Assembly: GCA_002007745.1 (NCBI GenBank)
Contig: CP019882.1
Span: 5,208,001 to 5,272,000, forward strand
Reading direction: 5' to 3'
Source of the DNA: Mycolicibacterium litorale
GTDB lineage: Bacteria > Actinomycetota > Actinomycetes > Mycobacteriales > Mycobacteriaceae
DNA: 64,000 nucleotides
Positions 18,837 to 27,828 of this stretch are shown in pieces; the first letter of the stretch is position 1, and the number at the start of each line of letters is the position of its first letter. A program made the translations under genes and the position numbers. The notes under the pieces were generated by a model. It saw only the letters and a list, made by a program, of their open reading frames with translations, had not been told where the DNA came from and searched no databases.

Positions 18837-19834
18837 TCACCCAGACCCTGGCGCCCAGGATCGCAGGCCTGTCCGCATCGGCCCGGGGTATGGGCGGGCG
18901 CTGGCTGTCCCCGGCCGCGTCCCTGATCCTGTTCGTCGTCCTGTTCGGCACGATCGTCGTCCGCTATGACTTCACCAGTCCTACCCAGGTGTTCTTGAAC
19001 CTGCTCGTCGACAACGCCCACCTGATCGTGCTGGCGGTCGGGATGACGTTCGTGATCCTCACCGGCGGAATCGACCTCAGCGTCGGCTCGGTGGTCGCGC
19101 TGACCACGGTAGCCCTGGCCAAGGCGTTACAGAGCGGTTGGCCCACGCCCGTCGCGGTCGCTGCCGCGTTGCTCATCGGGCCGGTGCTGGGACTGCTGAT
19201 GGGCACTGTGATCGAAGTTTTCGAGATCCAGCCGTTCATCGTCACCCTGGCCGGCATGTTCCTGGCGCGTGGCCTGTGCTACGTCATCAGCGTCGAGACG
19301 CTGCCGATCAAAGATCCCGTGCTGCGCGCGCTGGGCCTGAACTACCTCTATCTCTATCAGGACAAATTCATCCGCGCGACGGTGGTGATCGCCCTGACCG
19401 CCGTCCTGGTCGCGATGTACGTCCTGCACGAAACCCGGTTCGGCCGAACGGTGTACGCCGTGGGTGGCGGCCGGCAGTCTGCACAGTTGATGGGCCTCGC
19501 GGTCAGCCGAACCCAGATATCGGTGTACGTGATCAGCGGATTCTGTGCGGCTGTCGCAGGGCTGCTGTTGGGAGTGCAGAAGTTGTCCGGTTACAGCCTC
19601 AACGGGGTCGGCCTCGAACTCGATGCGATCGCCGCGGCCGTCATCGGCGGCGTATTGCTCTCCGGCGGCGTGGGATTCGTGCTCGGCTCCCTGCTGGGAG
19701 TGCTGGTCCTGGGTTCCATCCAGGTTCTGGTCACCGCCGAGAACCTCGACTCCTACTGGACCCGGATCATGACCGGCCTGCTGCTCCTGGTGTTCGTCCT
19801 CGTCCAGCGCATCCTGGTCAGGTCCAGGCGATGA
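18833..19834 (+). CDS. yjfF: Sugar ABC transporter permease (YjfF type)
   Basis: 333 residues, polytopic; ILTGGIDLSVGSVVALTTV, IQPFIVTLAGMFLARGLCYV and LDAIAAAVIGGVLLSGGVG mark the BPD_transp_2 family. FIVTLAGMFLARG and the second-permease position after YtfT indicate YjfF. GTG 18833 overlaps the ytfT stop (GTGA) and its own stop overlaps the next ATG. Confidence 0.87.
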   Translation: MITQTLAPRIAGLSASARGMGGRWLSPAASLILFVVLFGTIVVRYDFTSPTQVFLNLLVDNAHLIVLAVGMTFVILTGGIDLSVGSVVALTTVALAKALQSGWPTPVAVAAALLIGPVLGLLMGTVIEVFEIQPFIVTLAGMFLARGLCYVISVETLPIKDPVLRALGLNYLYLYQDKFIRATVVIALTAVLVAMYVLHETRFGRTVYAVGGGRQSAQLMGLAVSRTQISVYVISGFCAAVAGLLLGVQKLSGYSLNGVGLELDAIAAAVIGGVLLSGGVGFVLGSLLGVLVLGSIQVLVTAENLDSYWTRIMTGLLLLVFVLVQRILVRSRR

Positions 19835-20865
19835 CCACAGCACCCGGCCCACGGCGACCGGTCATGGCCGACGTCGCCCGCCTCGCGGGGGTCTCCCACC
19901 AGACCGTGTCCCGGGTGATCAACAACTCCTCGAACATCCGGCCCAGCACCCGTGAACGCGTGCAACGCGCGATCGCTGATCTGGGATACCACCCGAACAC
20001 CGCCGCCCGCACCCTGGTCACCCGGCGGTCGCGGATCATCGGCATCGTCGGCAGCAACACCGCCCTGCACGGACCGGCCAGCATTCAATTCGCCATCCAG
20101 GACGCCGCCCGCGCCGCCGGATACTTCACCAGCCTGGTCACCTTGGCGGCGGTGACACACGAGGAACTGAGCGCGGCACTGGATCATCTGAGCCGGCAGT
20201 CTGTCGAGGCGATCGTCATGATCGTCACCCAGCAGGACGCGCTCGCCGTGGTCCGGTCGGAAGCCACCGCCATCCCGATGATCGTCGTCGAAGGTGAACT
20301 GTCCGGCCACGGGCTCAGCGTCGGCGTCGACCAGCTGGCCGGCGCGCGGCTGGCCACCCAACATCTGATCGATCTCGGCCATCGCGACATCGTGCACGTC
20401 AGCGGTCCGATGAGCTGGACCGAAGCGCGCGCCCGCCGAGCCGGCTATGTCCAGGCGATGCGCGCCGCACGGCTGCCGGTACGGGCCGAACTCGAAGGTG
20501 ACTGGAGCGCGGCATGCGGTCACGAGATCGGCTGGGACCTGCTCGAACACGACGACTTCACCGCGGTCTTCGTGGCCAATGACCAGATGGCGATCGGTGT
20601 CCTGCGCGCGTTCGCCCAAGCCGGCCTCACCGTCCCCGAGGACGTCAGTCTCATCGGCTTCGACGATGTCCCCGAGGCGGCCTATCTCAATCCGGCGCTG
20701 AGCACGGTCCGGCAGGACTTCGATGCCGTCGGCCGCGGTGCGATCGAACTGCTGACGGCGGTGCTCGACGGCAGTACGCCCGCCACGACCCCGCTGCTGG
20801 CGCCCGAACTCGTCATCCGGGACAGCACGCGCCCGCTGCACCGCAACCATGTGAGGATCAGATGA
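19831..20865 (+). CDS. LacI-family transcriptional regulator (arabinose island, copy 2)
   Basis: 344 residues. HTH: VMADVARLAGVSHQTVSRVI (about residues 11-30); effector domain with the C-terminal motif AAYLNPALSTVRQDFDAVG. It shares the recognition helix SHQTVSRV, the GPAS-I-F/Y-AI motif and the STVRQDF/TTVRQDF end with the regulator at 10032, so the two are probably paralogues reading the same operators, perhaps with different inducers. Placed inside the structural operon between yjfF and araB, with four-base overlaps on both sides. Confidence 0.9.
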   Translation: MTTAPGPRRPVMADVARLAGVSHQTVSRVINNSSNIRPSTRERVQRAIADLGYHPNTAARTLVTRRSRIIGIVGSNTALHGPASIQFAIQDAARAAGYFTSLVTLAAVTHEELSAALDHLSRQSVEAIVMIVTQQDALAVVRSEATAIPMIVVEGELSGHGLSVGVDQLAGARLATQHLIDLGHRDIVHVSGPMSWTEARARRAGYVQAMRAARLPVRAELEGDWSAACGHEIGWDLLEHDDFTAVFVANDQMAIGVLRAFAQAGLTVPEDVSLIGFDDVPEAAYLNPALSTVRQDFDAVGRGAIELLTAVLDGSTPATTPLLAPELVIRDSTRPLHRNHVRIR

Positions 20866-22529
20866 ATCGTCAGAAATTCACCGTCGGAGTCGATTTCGGG
20901 ACGCTGTCCGGACGGGCGGTCGTCGTCCGGGTGGACGACGGAGCGGAACTCGGCAGCGCGGTACACGACTATGAGCACGGGGTCCTGACCCAGGCGCTGC
21001 CGGTGGGCACCGCACGCCTGCCCGCCGAGTGGGCCCTGCAGGTTCCCGAGGACTACCGCGGTGTCCTGAAAAACGCCGTGCCGCAGGCGATCGCTCAAGC
21101 CGGCATAGATCCGCACGACGTGATCGGGATCGGCACGGACTTCACCGCGTGCACCATGGTCCCAGTCCGCGCCGACGGGACACCGCTGTGTGAGATTGCC
21201 GAATTCGCCGACCGCCCCCACGCATACGCCAAACTGTGGCGACACCACTCCCCCCAGCCGCAGGCTGACCGGATCAACGCGGTCGCAACGTCTCGCGGCG
21301 AGCCGTGGCTGCCCCGGTACGGCGGCTCCATCTCCACCGAGTGGGAATTCGCCAAGGCGCTGCAGATCCTCGACGAGGATCCGGCCGTGTACCACGCCAT
21401 CGACCGCTGGGTCGAGGCGGCCGACTGGATCGTCTGGCAGCTGTGCGGCACCTATCTGCGGAACGCCTGCAGTGCCGGTTACAAGGGCATCCTCCAAGAC
21501 GGCCGTTACCCCAGCCGGGAGTTCCTCGCCGAGCTGCATCCTGACTTCGGCGACTTCGTCGAGACCAAACTCGATCAGCCGATCGGGGTGCTGGGCCAGG
21601 CCGCCGGCGGGCTGACCGAGGAGGCGGCCCGGTGGACGGGCCTGCCAATCGGGTTGCCGGTCGCGGTCGGCAATGTCGATGCCCACGTCACCGCCGCCGC
21701 CGCCAACTCCCTTGAGCCGGGCCAGCTGCTCGCCATCATGGGCACCTCGACGTGCCATGTGATGAATTCCGATGTGCTACGCGAAGTTCCAGGCATGTGC
21801 GGGGTGGTCGACGGAGGCATCGTGGCCGGGCAATGGGGCTATGAAGCGGGCCAGTCCGGAGTCGGCGACATCTTCGCCTGGTTCATCGAGAACTGCGTGC
21901 CGGCCGCCGTTCACGCCCAGGCCAAGGCGCGCGAAGTCTCCGTTCACGAGCTGCTGACCGAGCGGGCCGCTGCCCAAGAGGTCGGTCAGCACGGACTGGT
22001 CGCGCTGGACTGGCACAGCGGTAACCGATCGGTGCTCGTCGACCACCAACTCTCCGGCGTGATCGTCGGGCAAACCCTGTCCACCACGTGCGTCGACGGT
22101 TATCGCGCCCTGCTGGAGGCGACGGCCTACGGCACCAGGATGATCGTGGACACCTTCGTCGCCAGCGGCGTTCCGGTCAACGAGGTCGTCGTCGGCGGTG
22201 GGCTGGTCAAGAACCGCCTGCTGATGCAGATCTACGCCGACGTATTGGGATTGCCGCTGTCGGTGGTGGATTCGGCACAGGCACCCGCGCTCGGTTCGGC
22301 AATTCACGCGGCCACCGCGGCGGGCGCCTATCAGGATGTGGCGGCCGCCGCCAAGCAGATGGGCGGGCGCACCCGCAACGCCTTCGTCCCGATCGCCGGC
22401 AACGTCGCCCGCTACGACCGCCTGTATGCCGAGTACGTCAAGCTGCACGACTGGTTCGGCCGCGGCAACGCCATGATGCGCACGCTGCGCGAATTCTCCA
22501 CTTGCACAGCAGAAGGAGCGTCCCGATGA
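20862..22529 (+). CDS. araB: L-ribulokinase
   Basis: 555 residues, FGGY carbohydrate kinase family; phosphorylates L-ribulose to L-ribulose 5-phosphate with ATP. N-terminal phosphate motif VGVDFGTLSGRAVVV, substrate-site DVIGIGTDFTACTMVP, and the C-terminal ATP-site motif EVVVGGGLVKNRLLMQI. Length fits AraB (about 560). Four-base overlaps with the lacI stop upstream and araD downstream. Gene order araB-araD-araA is the complete isomerase pathway. Confidence 0.93.
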   Translation: MNRQKFTVGVDFGTLSGRAVVVRVDDGAELGSAVHDYEHGVLTQALPVGTARLPAEWALQVPEDYRGVLKNAVPQAIAQAGIDPHDVIGIGTDFTACTMVPVRADGTPLCEIAEFADRPHAYAKLWRHHSPQPQADRINAVATSRGEPWLPRYGGSISTEWEFAKALQILDEDPAVYHAIDRWVEAADWIVWQLCGTYLRNACSAGYKGILQDGRYPSREFLAELHPDFGDFVETKLDQPIGVLGQAAGGLTEEAARWTGLPIGLPVAVGNVDAHVTAAAANSLEPGQLLAIMGTSTCHVMNSDVLREVPGMCGVVDGGIVAGQWGYEAGQSGVGDIFAWFIENCVPAAVHAQAKAREVSVHELLTERAAAQEVGQHGLVALDWHSGNRSVLVDHQLSGVIVGQTLSTTCVDGYRALLEATAYGTRMIVDTFVASGVPVNEVVVGGGLVKNRLLMQIYADVLGLPLSVVDSAQAPALGSAIHAATAAGAYQDVAAAAKQMGGRTRNAFVPIAGNVARYDRLYAEYVKLHDWFGRGNAMMRTLREFSTCTAEGASR

Positions 22530-23233
22530 CCGTCACATCCGAGATCGGCACCGTGATCGCCGCGTTGCGCCGCGACGTCGCCGACCTGCACGCTCAACTG
22601 ACCAAATACCAACTGGTGATCTGGACGGCCGGCAACGTGTCGGCGCGGGTGCCCGGCCACGACCTGATGGTGATCAAACCGTCCGGCGTGGACTACGACG
22701 CGCTGACCCCGGACCACATCGTGCTGTGCGATCTGCACGGAAACCTGGTGGATGGTGACCTCGCCCCCTCCTCCGACACCGCGGCCCACGCCTACGTCTA
22801 CCGGCACATGCCCGAGGTGGGCGGGGTCGTTCACACCCACTCCACCTACGCCACCGCGTGGGCGGCCCGGGGTGAGCCCATCCCCTGCGTGCTGACGATG
22901 GTGGCCGACGAGTTCGGCGGCGACATCCCGATCGGTCCGTTCGCCCTGATCGGCGATGACTCCATCGGACGCGGCATCGTGGAAACGCTGCGCGACAGTC
23001 GATCCCCCGCGGTGCTGATGCGAAACCACGGCCCGTTCACGGTGGGACGAGACGCCCGTGCGGCGGTCAAGGCCGCGGTGATGGTGGAAGACGTCGCGCG
23101 CACGGTGCACATCGGCCGCCAGCTCGGCTCGCTCGACCGTATCGACGACGCGGACATCACCGCGCTCTTCGATCGGTATCAACACGTGTACGGCCAGAAA
23201 CCGGCCGACCCTCAGGAAGGTGAATATCGATGA
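22526..23233 (+). CDS. araD: L-ribulose-5-phosphate 4-epimerase
   Basis: 235 residues, class II aldolase/epimerase family; converts L-ribulose 5-phosphate to D-xylulose 5-phosphate for the pentose phosphate pathway. Zinc ligands are visible in VVHTHSTYATAWAA (two His) and VLMRNHGPFTVG (third His); the phosphate-site GNVSAR and SSDTAAHAYVYR segments are present. ATG 22526 overlaps the araB stop. Confidence 0.93.
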   Translation: MTVTSEIGTVIAALRRDVADLHAQLTKYQLVIWTAGNVSARVPGHDLMVIKPSGVDYDALTPDHIVLCDLHGNLVDGDLAPSSDTAAHAYVYRHMPEVGGVVHTHSTYATAWAARGEPIPCVLTMVADEFGGDIPIGPFALIGDDSIGRGIVETLRDSRSPAVLMRNHGPFTVGRDARAAVKAAVMVEDVARTVHIGRQLGSLDRIDDADITALFDRYQHVYGQKPADPQEGEYR

Positions 23234-24741
23234 TCGGCTCCCGAATCGCCGACGGCGAGGTCTGGTTCGTCACCGGCAGCCAGTCGATGTACGGCGACGA
23301 GACCCTGGCGCAGGTGGCCAGCCAGTCACAGGCGATCGCCGCCCAACTCGACCAGAGCGCGCAGATCCCGGTCCGGATCGTCTGGATACCGACGGTGGTG
23401 AGCGCCGACGACATCACCACGGTGATACGGCAGGCCAACGACAACGCGCAGTGCATCGGCATCATCGCCTGGATGCACACCTTCTCCCCCGCCAAGATGT
23501 GGATCCGGGGCCTGCGTACCCTGCAGAAGCCGCTGCTGCACCTGCACACCCAGTTCGGCGTCCAATTGCCTTGGGACACCATTGACATGGACTTCATGAA
23601 CCTCAACCAGGCGGCACACGGCGACCGCGAGTTCGGTTACATCCAGTCCCGGCTCGGCGCGGCCCGCAAGACGGTCGCCGGTCACGCCAGCGACCAGCGC
23701 ACCCAATCCCGGATCGGCTGCTGGATTCGTGCCGCGCTGGCCGTCGCCGAGCTGGCCACCCTGCGGGTGGCGCGCTTCGGCGACAACATGCGCAACGTCG
23801 CGGTCACCGAAGGCGACAAGGTCGAGGCCGAGGCGCACTTCGGTGCGTCGGTCAACAGCTACCCGGTCAACGAGCTCGTCGAGGCCGTGGGGCGGGTGCC
23901 GACGGTCGAGGTGGACAAGCTCGTCCGCGAATACCAGCACGCCTACCGGCTGGCGCCGGAACTACTGCCCGGCGGTGAGCGGCACACCTCGCTTCGGTAC
24001 GGCGCGCAGATCGAGGCCGGATTGCGAAAGTTTCTGGAGAACGGCGGATTTCACGCATTCACTACGAATTTCGAAGATCTCGGCGGGTTGCGTCAGCTGC
24101 CCGGCCTGGCCGTGCAGCGGTTGATGGCGGACGGGTACGGATTCGGCGCCGAGGGCGACTGGAAAACCGCGGTCATGTTGCGCGCGGTGAAGGTGATGGC
24201 CGACGGTCTGCCCGGCGGCACGTCCTTCATGGAGGACTACACCTATGACCTGACCCCGGGAAGCGAGCGCGTCCTGGGCGCGCACATGCTCGAAGTGTGC
24301 CCGTCGATCGCCGAGGGCACGCCCGCACTGGAGGTCCATCCACTCTCGATCGGCGACCGGGAGGATCCGGTGCGGTTGCGCTTCACCGCGGCGCCCGGTG
24401 ACGCCGTGATTCTCGGGATCAGCGACATGGGTTCGCGGTTCCGCCTGGTCGCCAACGAGGTTCGCGTGGTCGAGCCGAACGCCGCACTGCCCAAGTTGCC
24501 GGTGGCCTGCGCGGTGTGGGAGCCGTGCCCCAGTTGGTCGGTGGCCACCGAGACGTGGCTGATGGCCGGCGCACCGCACCACACCGTGCTCAGCACGGCG
24601 GTCACCACCGAGATCATCGAGGATTTCGCGGCGATGACCGACACCGAACTGCTGGTGATCGACGGCGAGACCACCGTGCGCGGCTTCGCTCGGGAGTTGA
24701 AGTGGAACAACGTCTACCACCACGTGGCGGCGGGCCTGTGA
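23230..24741 (+). CDS. araA: L-arabinose isomerase
   Basis: 503 residues; isomerises L-arabinose to L-ribulose with a divalent metal (usually Mn). Family landmarks: HTFSPAKMWIRGLRTLQKP, MDFMNLNQAAHGDREFG, AEGDWKTAVMLRAVKVM and the metal-ligand Glu in GTSFMEDYTYDL; the C-terminal WNNVYHHVA carries the late His. ATG 23230 overlaps the araD stop. Confidence 0.94.
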   Translation: MIGSRIADGEVWFVTGSQSMYGDETLAQVASQSQAIAAQLDQSAQIPVRIVWIPTVVSADDITTVIRQANDNAQCIGIIAWMHTFSPAKMWIRGLRTLQKPLLHLHTQFGVQLPWDTIDMDFMNLNQAAHGDREFGYIQSRLGAARKTVAGHASDQRTQSRIGCWIRAALAVAELATLRVARFGDNMRNVAVTEGDKVEAEAHFGASVNSYPVNELVEAVGRVPTVEVDKLVREYQHAYRLAPELLPGGERHTSLRYGAQIEAGLRKFLENGGFHAFTTNFEDLGGLRQLPGLAVQRLMADGYGFGAEGDWKTAVMLRAVKVMADGLPGGTSFMEDYTYDLTPGSERVLGAHMLEVCPSIAEGTPALEVHPLSIGDREDPVRLRFTAAPGDAVILGISDMGSRFRLVANEVRVVEPNAALPKLPVACAVWEPCPSWSVATETWLMAGAPHHTVLSTAVTTEIIEDFAAMTDTELLVIDGETTVRGFARELKWNNVYHHVAAGL

Positions 24742-25055
24742 GGGCGGCGGCCCACCCGCGCCGGCTGGACCGCTTCGAACGCGACCTGCTCACCTTCCTG
24801 CTCAGCTGGGCCCCCTACGGCGACCCGCCGGGCACCGACTGCTTCCTGCAGTTCGGGATGAGCACCGAGCGACTGCGGGAGCGCTGTCTGCAGGTGGTCT
24901 GCACCACCAGGCCAACCGACCTTCGCGACCCGGAGCGGTCCCTGCTGGTGCGCGCCGGACGATTACTGCTGGGCAATTCGCGTCAGCGCGTCACGAAGCG
25001 GGACCAAGACCGCTCAGGTAGCGCTGGGCGAGGTCCTGGTACGCCTTCGGATTGA
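24738..25055 (+). CDS. Small protein of unknown function at the end of the ara operon
   Basis: 105 residues, GTG 24738 overlapping the araA stop (GTGA), which argues it is translated. The central part, RLDRFERDLLTFLLSWAPYG then FGMSTERLRERCLQVV, looks helical and faintly recalls DUF3263-type actinobacterial proteins with a helix-turn-helix-like segment, but I do not recognise the family. The last 65 bases run antisense into the gamma-carbonic-anhydrase gene and the C-terminal tail is low-complexity, so the true product may be shorter or the gene may mark the island junction. Confidence 0.5.
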   Translation: MRAAAHPRRLDRFERDLLTFLLSWAPYGDPPGTDCFLQFGMSTERLRERCLQVVCTTRPTDLRDPERSLLVRAGRLLLGNSRQRVTKRDQDRSGSAGRGPGTPSD

Positions 25056-25518
25056 GGTTCACCCAGATCTCGGCACCCGTTCCGGCGATCGGACCCTTCA
25101 CCTTCGCTGGCGAACCGGTCACCAGGACCTCGTCGGGGATGTGGGTGCCACCGACCACCAGGGAGTGCGCGGCGATCATGCTGCGGGCGCCGATCACCAC
25201 ACCATCGAGCACCGTGCAGTGGTTGGCGACCAGCGCCTCCGCGCCGATGTGCGCACCGTGGACTGTGCACATGTGCGCGATCGTCGCCCCCGGACCGACG
25301 TCGACCGGGATGCCCGGCGGGGCGTGCAGCACCGAACCGTCCTGGACGTTGGCGCCCTCCCGGATGACGATCGGGGCGTAGTCGCCACGCAACACGGTGT
25401 TGAACCAGACCGATGCGCCGGCCTGCACCGTGACGTCCCCGATGAGCACGGCGGTCGGCGCGATGAAGGCGGTGGAATCGACCCTGGGTGACCGCCCCTC
25501 GAACGAATACATCGGCAT
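24991..25518 (-). CDS. Gamma-class carbonic-anhydrase-like protein, Rv3525c-like
   Basis: 175 residues of left-handed beta-helix hexapeptide repeats, seen from VDSTAFIAPTAVLIGDVTV through VLRGDYAPIVIREGANVQDG to IGARSMIAAHSLVVGG. Metal-binding His candidates lie in GSVLHAPPG and IAHMCTVHGAHIG, with NHCTVLDG beyond. Position, orientation and length match Rv3525c next to kshA. Whether it hydrates CO2 or acts as a transferase-like scaffold is not evident. Confidence 0.87.
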   Translation of the reverse strand: MPMYSFEGRSPRVDSTAFIAPTAVLIGDVTVQAGASVWFNTVLRGDYAPIVIREGANVQDGSVLHAPPGIPVDVGPGATIAHMCTVHGAHIGAEALVANHCTVLDGVVIGARSMIAAHSLVVGGTHIPDEVLVTGSPAKVKGPIAGTGAEIWVNLNPKAYQDLAQRYLSGLGPAS

Positions 25519-25593
25519 CGTTCAGATATACCGCAATTCAGGCGGGTAATCCGCAGGTCGTGGCACTGTCATTGCGCGATCGGGCCGCAAAAC

Positions 25594-25607
25594 TGTAACG
25601 TGTTCTA
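25594..25607. promoter_or_regulatory. KstR operator upstream of kshA
   Basis: TGTAACGTGTTCTA fits TnnAACnnGTTnnA, 28 bases before the kshA GTG and 75 bases before the divergent carbonic-anhydrase-like start. Confidence 0.83.
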
Positions 25608-25635
25608 GTTAGAGACTACGAGTGGAGGGCGCGGC

Positions 25636-26775
25636 GTGACAACCGGCATTCGCGAGATCGACACCGGAACCCTGCCGGACCGGTACGCCCGGGGCTGGCA
25701 CTGCCTGGGCCCGGTCAACAACTACCTGGACGGCAAGCCGCACCCGATCGAAGCCTTCGGCACCAAACTGGTGGTCTTCGCCGATTCCGCGGGTGACGTC
25801 CACGTCCTGGATGCCTACTGCCGTCACCTGGGCGGGGACCTGTCGCAGGGCACCGTCAAGGACGACGCCCTGGCCTGCCCGTTCCACGACTGGCGCTGGG
25901 GCGGCGACGGCCGGTGCAAGCTGGTGCCCTATGCCAAGCGCACCCCTCGCCTGGCCCGCACCCGATCCTGGGAGACCGACGTGCGCAGCGGCCTGCTGTT
26001 CGTCTGGCACGACCACGAGGGCAATCCACCGCAGCCCGAGGTGCGCATCCCGGAGATCCCGGAGTACACCAGCGGTGAATGGACCGAGTGGAAGTGGAAC
26101 TCGATGCTCATCGAGGGCTCCAACTGCCGCGAGATCGTCGACAACGTCACCGACATGGCGCACTTCTTCTACATTCACTTCGGCCTGCCGACCTACTTCA
26201 AGAACGTCTTCGAGGGTCACATCGCTTCGCAATACCTGCACAACGTCGGCCGGCCCGACGTCGTGCTGGGCGGGTCGGCCTACACCGAATCCCATCTGGA
26301 TTCCGAGGCGTCGTACTTCGGGCCGTCGTTCATGATCAACTGGCTGCACAACAACTACGGCGGCTACAAGGCCGAGTCGATTCTGATCAACTGCCACTAC
26401 CCGGTGACGCAGGACTCGTTCATGCTGCAGTGGGGCGTGATCGTCGAAAAGCCCAAGGGCATGGACGAATCCATGAGCGACAAACTCTCCGACGCCATGG
26501 TCGTCGGCGTCAGCAAGGGCTTCCTGCAGGACGTCGAGATCTGGAAGCACAAGACCCGCATCGACAACCCGCTACTGGTCGAGGAAGACGGCGCCGTCTA
26601 CCAGATGCGCCGGTGGTATCAGCAGTTCTACGTCGACGTCGCCGACGTCACGCCGGACATGACCGACCGCTTCGAGCTGGAGGTCGACACCGCACCGGCC
26701 AACGAGAAGTGGCAGATCGAGGTCCAGGAGAACCTGCAAAGGCAGGCCGAGCAGACAGAACAGCCGGCGAAATGA
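25636..26775 (+). CDS. kshA: 3-ketosteroid 9-alpha-hydroxylase, oxygenase component
   Basis: 379 residues, Rieske non-haem iron oxygenase. With the KshB reductase (not in this window) it hydroxylates C9 of androst-1,4-diene-3,17-dione, which together with KstD opens ring B. The Rieske cluster is C62-x-H64 and C81-x-x-H84 (AYCRHLGGDLS, ACPFHDWRWGG). Mononuclear iron ligands are in NVTDMAHFFYIHFGLP. Start GTG 25636 follows GGAGGG. Under the KstR box at 25594. Overlaps the next gene by four bases. Confidence 0.95.
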   Translation: MTTGIREIDTGTLPDRYARGWHCLGPVNNYLDGKPHPIEAFGTKLVVFADSAGDVHVLDAYCRHLGGDLSQGTVKDDALACPFHDWRWGGDGRCKLVPYAKRTPRLARTRSWETDVRSGLLFVWHDHEGNPPQPEVRIPEIPEYTSGEWTEWKWNSMLIEGSNCREIVDNVTDMAHFFYIHFGLPTYFKNVFEGHIASQYLHNVGRPDVVLGGSAYTESHLDSEASYFGPSFMINWLHNNYGGYKAESILINCHYPVTQDSFMLQWGVIVEKPKGMDESMSDKLSDAMVVGVSKGFLQDVEIWKHKTRIDNPLLVEEDGAVYQMRRWYQQFYVDVADVTPDMTDRFELEVDTAPANEKWQIEVQENLQRQAEQTEQPAK

Positions 26776-27233
26776 GCGCGGCGGACCGGACGCCCGACGT
26801 CGACGATCTGGCACGGTCCATGCTGGAACTGCTCGGCGTGCACGATCACGACGAGCCACACGAGCACGACGACAGCACGCCGACCTCGTGGTCGAAGGCA
26901 CCCGACTTCGCCTCCGACCCCGATCGGGCCGCCGCCGTGCACGAGGCGACGCGGCGCGATCGCGAGCGGTATCTGTCGGCGGGCCTGGTCGAGGTCGACT
27001 GCCGCTACTGCCATGTGGCGGTGAAGGTCAAGAAGCTGGGCGCCGCACATACCGCGGTTCAGTGGAGCGGCGAGGCGCAGCAACGCTGCGCCCACTTCGC
27101 CGAGATCCGGGCCTGCGGCGGGTCCAGTGCGCGGACCCGGTCCTGCCCGAAGCTGTCCGACAGCATCAAACACGCTGTCGCCGAGGGGTGTCTGGAGGAG
27201 TACTCCACCGCCCCCGCCCCCGGCGACGGCTAG
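26772..27233 (+). CDS. Conserved hypothetical protein, Rv3527-like
   Basis: 153 residues, translationally coupled to kshA (ATGA). The N-terminal third is acidic and His/Asp-rich (GVHDHDEPHEHDDS). The C-terminal half has four-plus cysteines in a possible metal-binding arrangement (VDCRYCHVAVKVKK, QQRCAHFAEIRACGG, SCPKL). Same place as Rv3527 next to kshA in M. tuberculosis. Function unknown; a redox or metal role alongside the Rieske enzyme is speculative. Confidence 0.8.
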   Translation: MSAADRTPDVDDLARSMLELLGVHDHDEPHEHDDSTPTSWSKAPDFASDPDRAAAVHEATRRDRERYLSAGLVEVDCRYCHVAVKVKKLGAAHTAVQWSGEAQQRCAHFAEIRACGGSSARTRSCPKLSDSIKHAVAEGCLEEYSTAPAPGDG

Positions 27234-27341
27234 GCTCCTTTCGCCGAAACCGACGTTTGGCAGCGAAATCACGAGTGGAGTGCCGCAATTCGTCGATCTC
27301 GGCGATCACATCCGCGGCTCCAAGCCGAGTAGCGTGCCAGT

Positions 27342-27779
27342 ATGGCCATCAAACTCGAGAACGTGGGCATCGCGGTTCGCGACCTCGAAGCGGCGATCTC
27401 CTTCTTCACCGACCTTGGCCTGACGGTCATCGGCCGCGACACGGTCAGCGGAGAGTGGACCGACACCGCTGTCGGACTCGACGGCAACCACGCCCACATC
27501 GCGATGCTCCAGACCCCGGACGGTCACGGCCGCCTCGAGCTCTTCGAATACCTGCACCCTGAGGCGATCGAGTCAGGACCGACGAGTCCCAACGAGATCG
27601 GCATGCATCGCGTCGCGTTCTCCGTCGACGACATCGACGATGCCCTGGCGATCGCCGCCAGGCACGGATGCCACCCGCTGCGTGGGGTGGCCACCTACGC
27701 CGACGTCTACAAGCTCAGCTACATCCGCGGTCCCAGCGGGATCATCGTGATGCTCGCCGAAGAGCTGAAGAAAGCCTGA
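27342..27779 (+). CDS. VOC-superfamily (glyoxalase/methylmalonyl-CoA-epimerase-like) protein
   Basis: 145 residues in two beta-alpha-beta-beta-beta units: LENVGIAVRDLEAAISFFTD and, in the second half, MHRVAFSVDDIDDALAIAAR ending in GPSGIIVMLAEELKK. Candidate metal ligands are His and Glu in HAHIAMLQTP, RLELFEYL and GMHRVAF. The substrate could be a CoA ester, lactoylglutathione or an aromatic; the sequence does not decide. It sits between the Rv3527-like and Rv3529c-like genes, where I do not recall one in M. tuberculosis. Confidence 0.8.
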   Translation: MAIKLENVGIAVRDLEAAISFFTDLGLTVIGRDTVSGEWTDTAVGLDGNHAHIAMLQTPDGHGRLELFEYLHPEAIESGPTSPNEIGMHRVAFSVDDIDDALAIAARHGCHPLRGVATYADVYKLSYIRGPSGIIVMLAEELKKA

Positions 27780-27828
27780 GGCTCCTGCGCGACTCCGGCC
27801 GGCACGGCTGAGTTTCCTTGCGCGAGAG

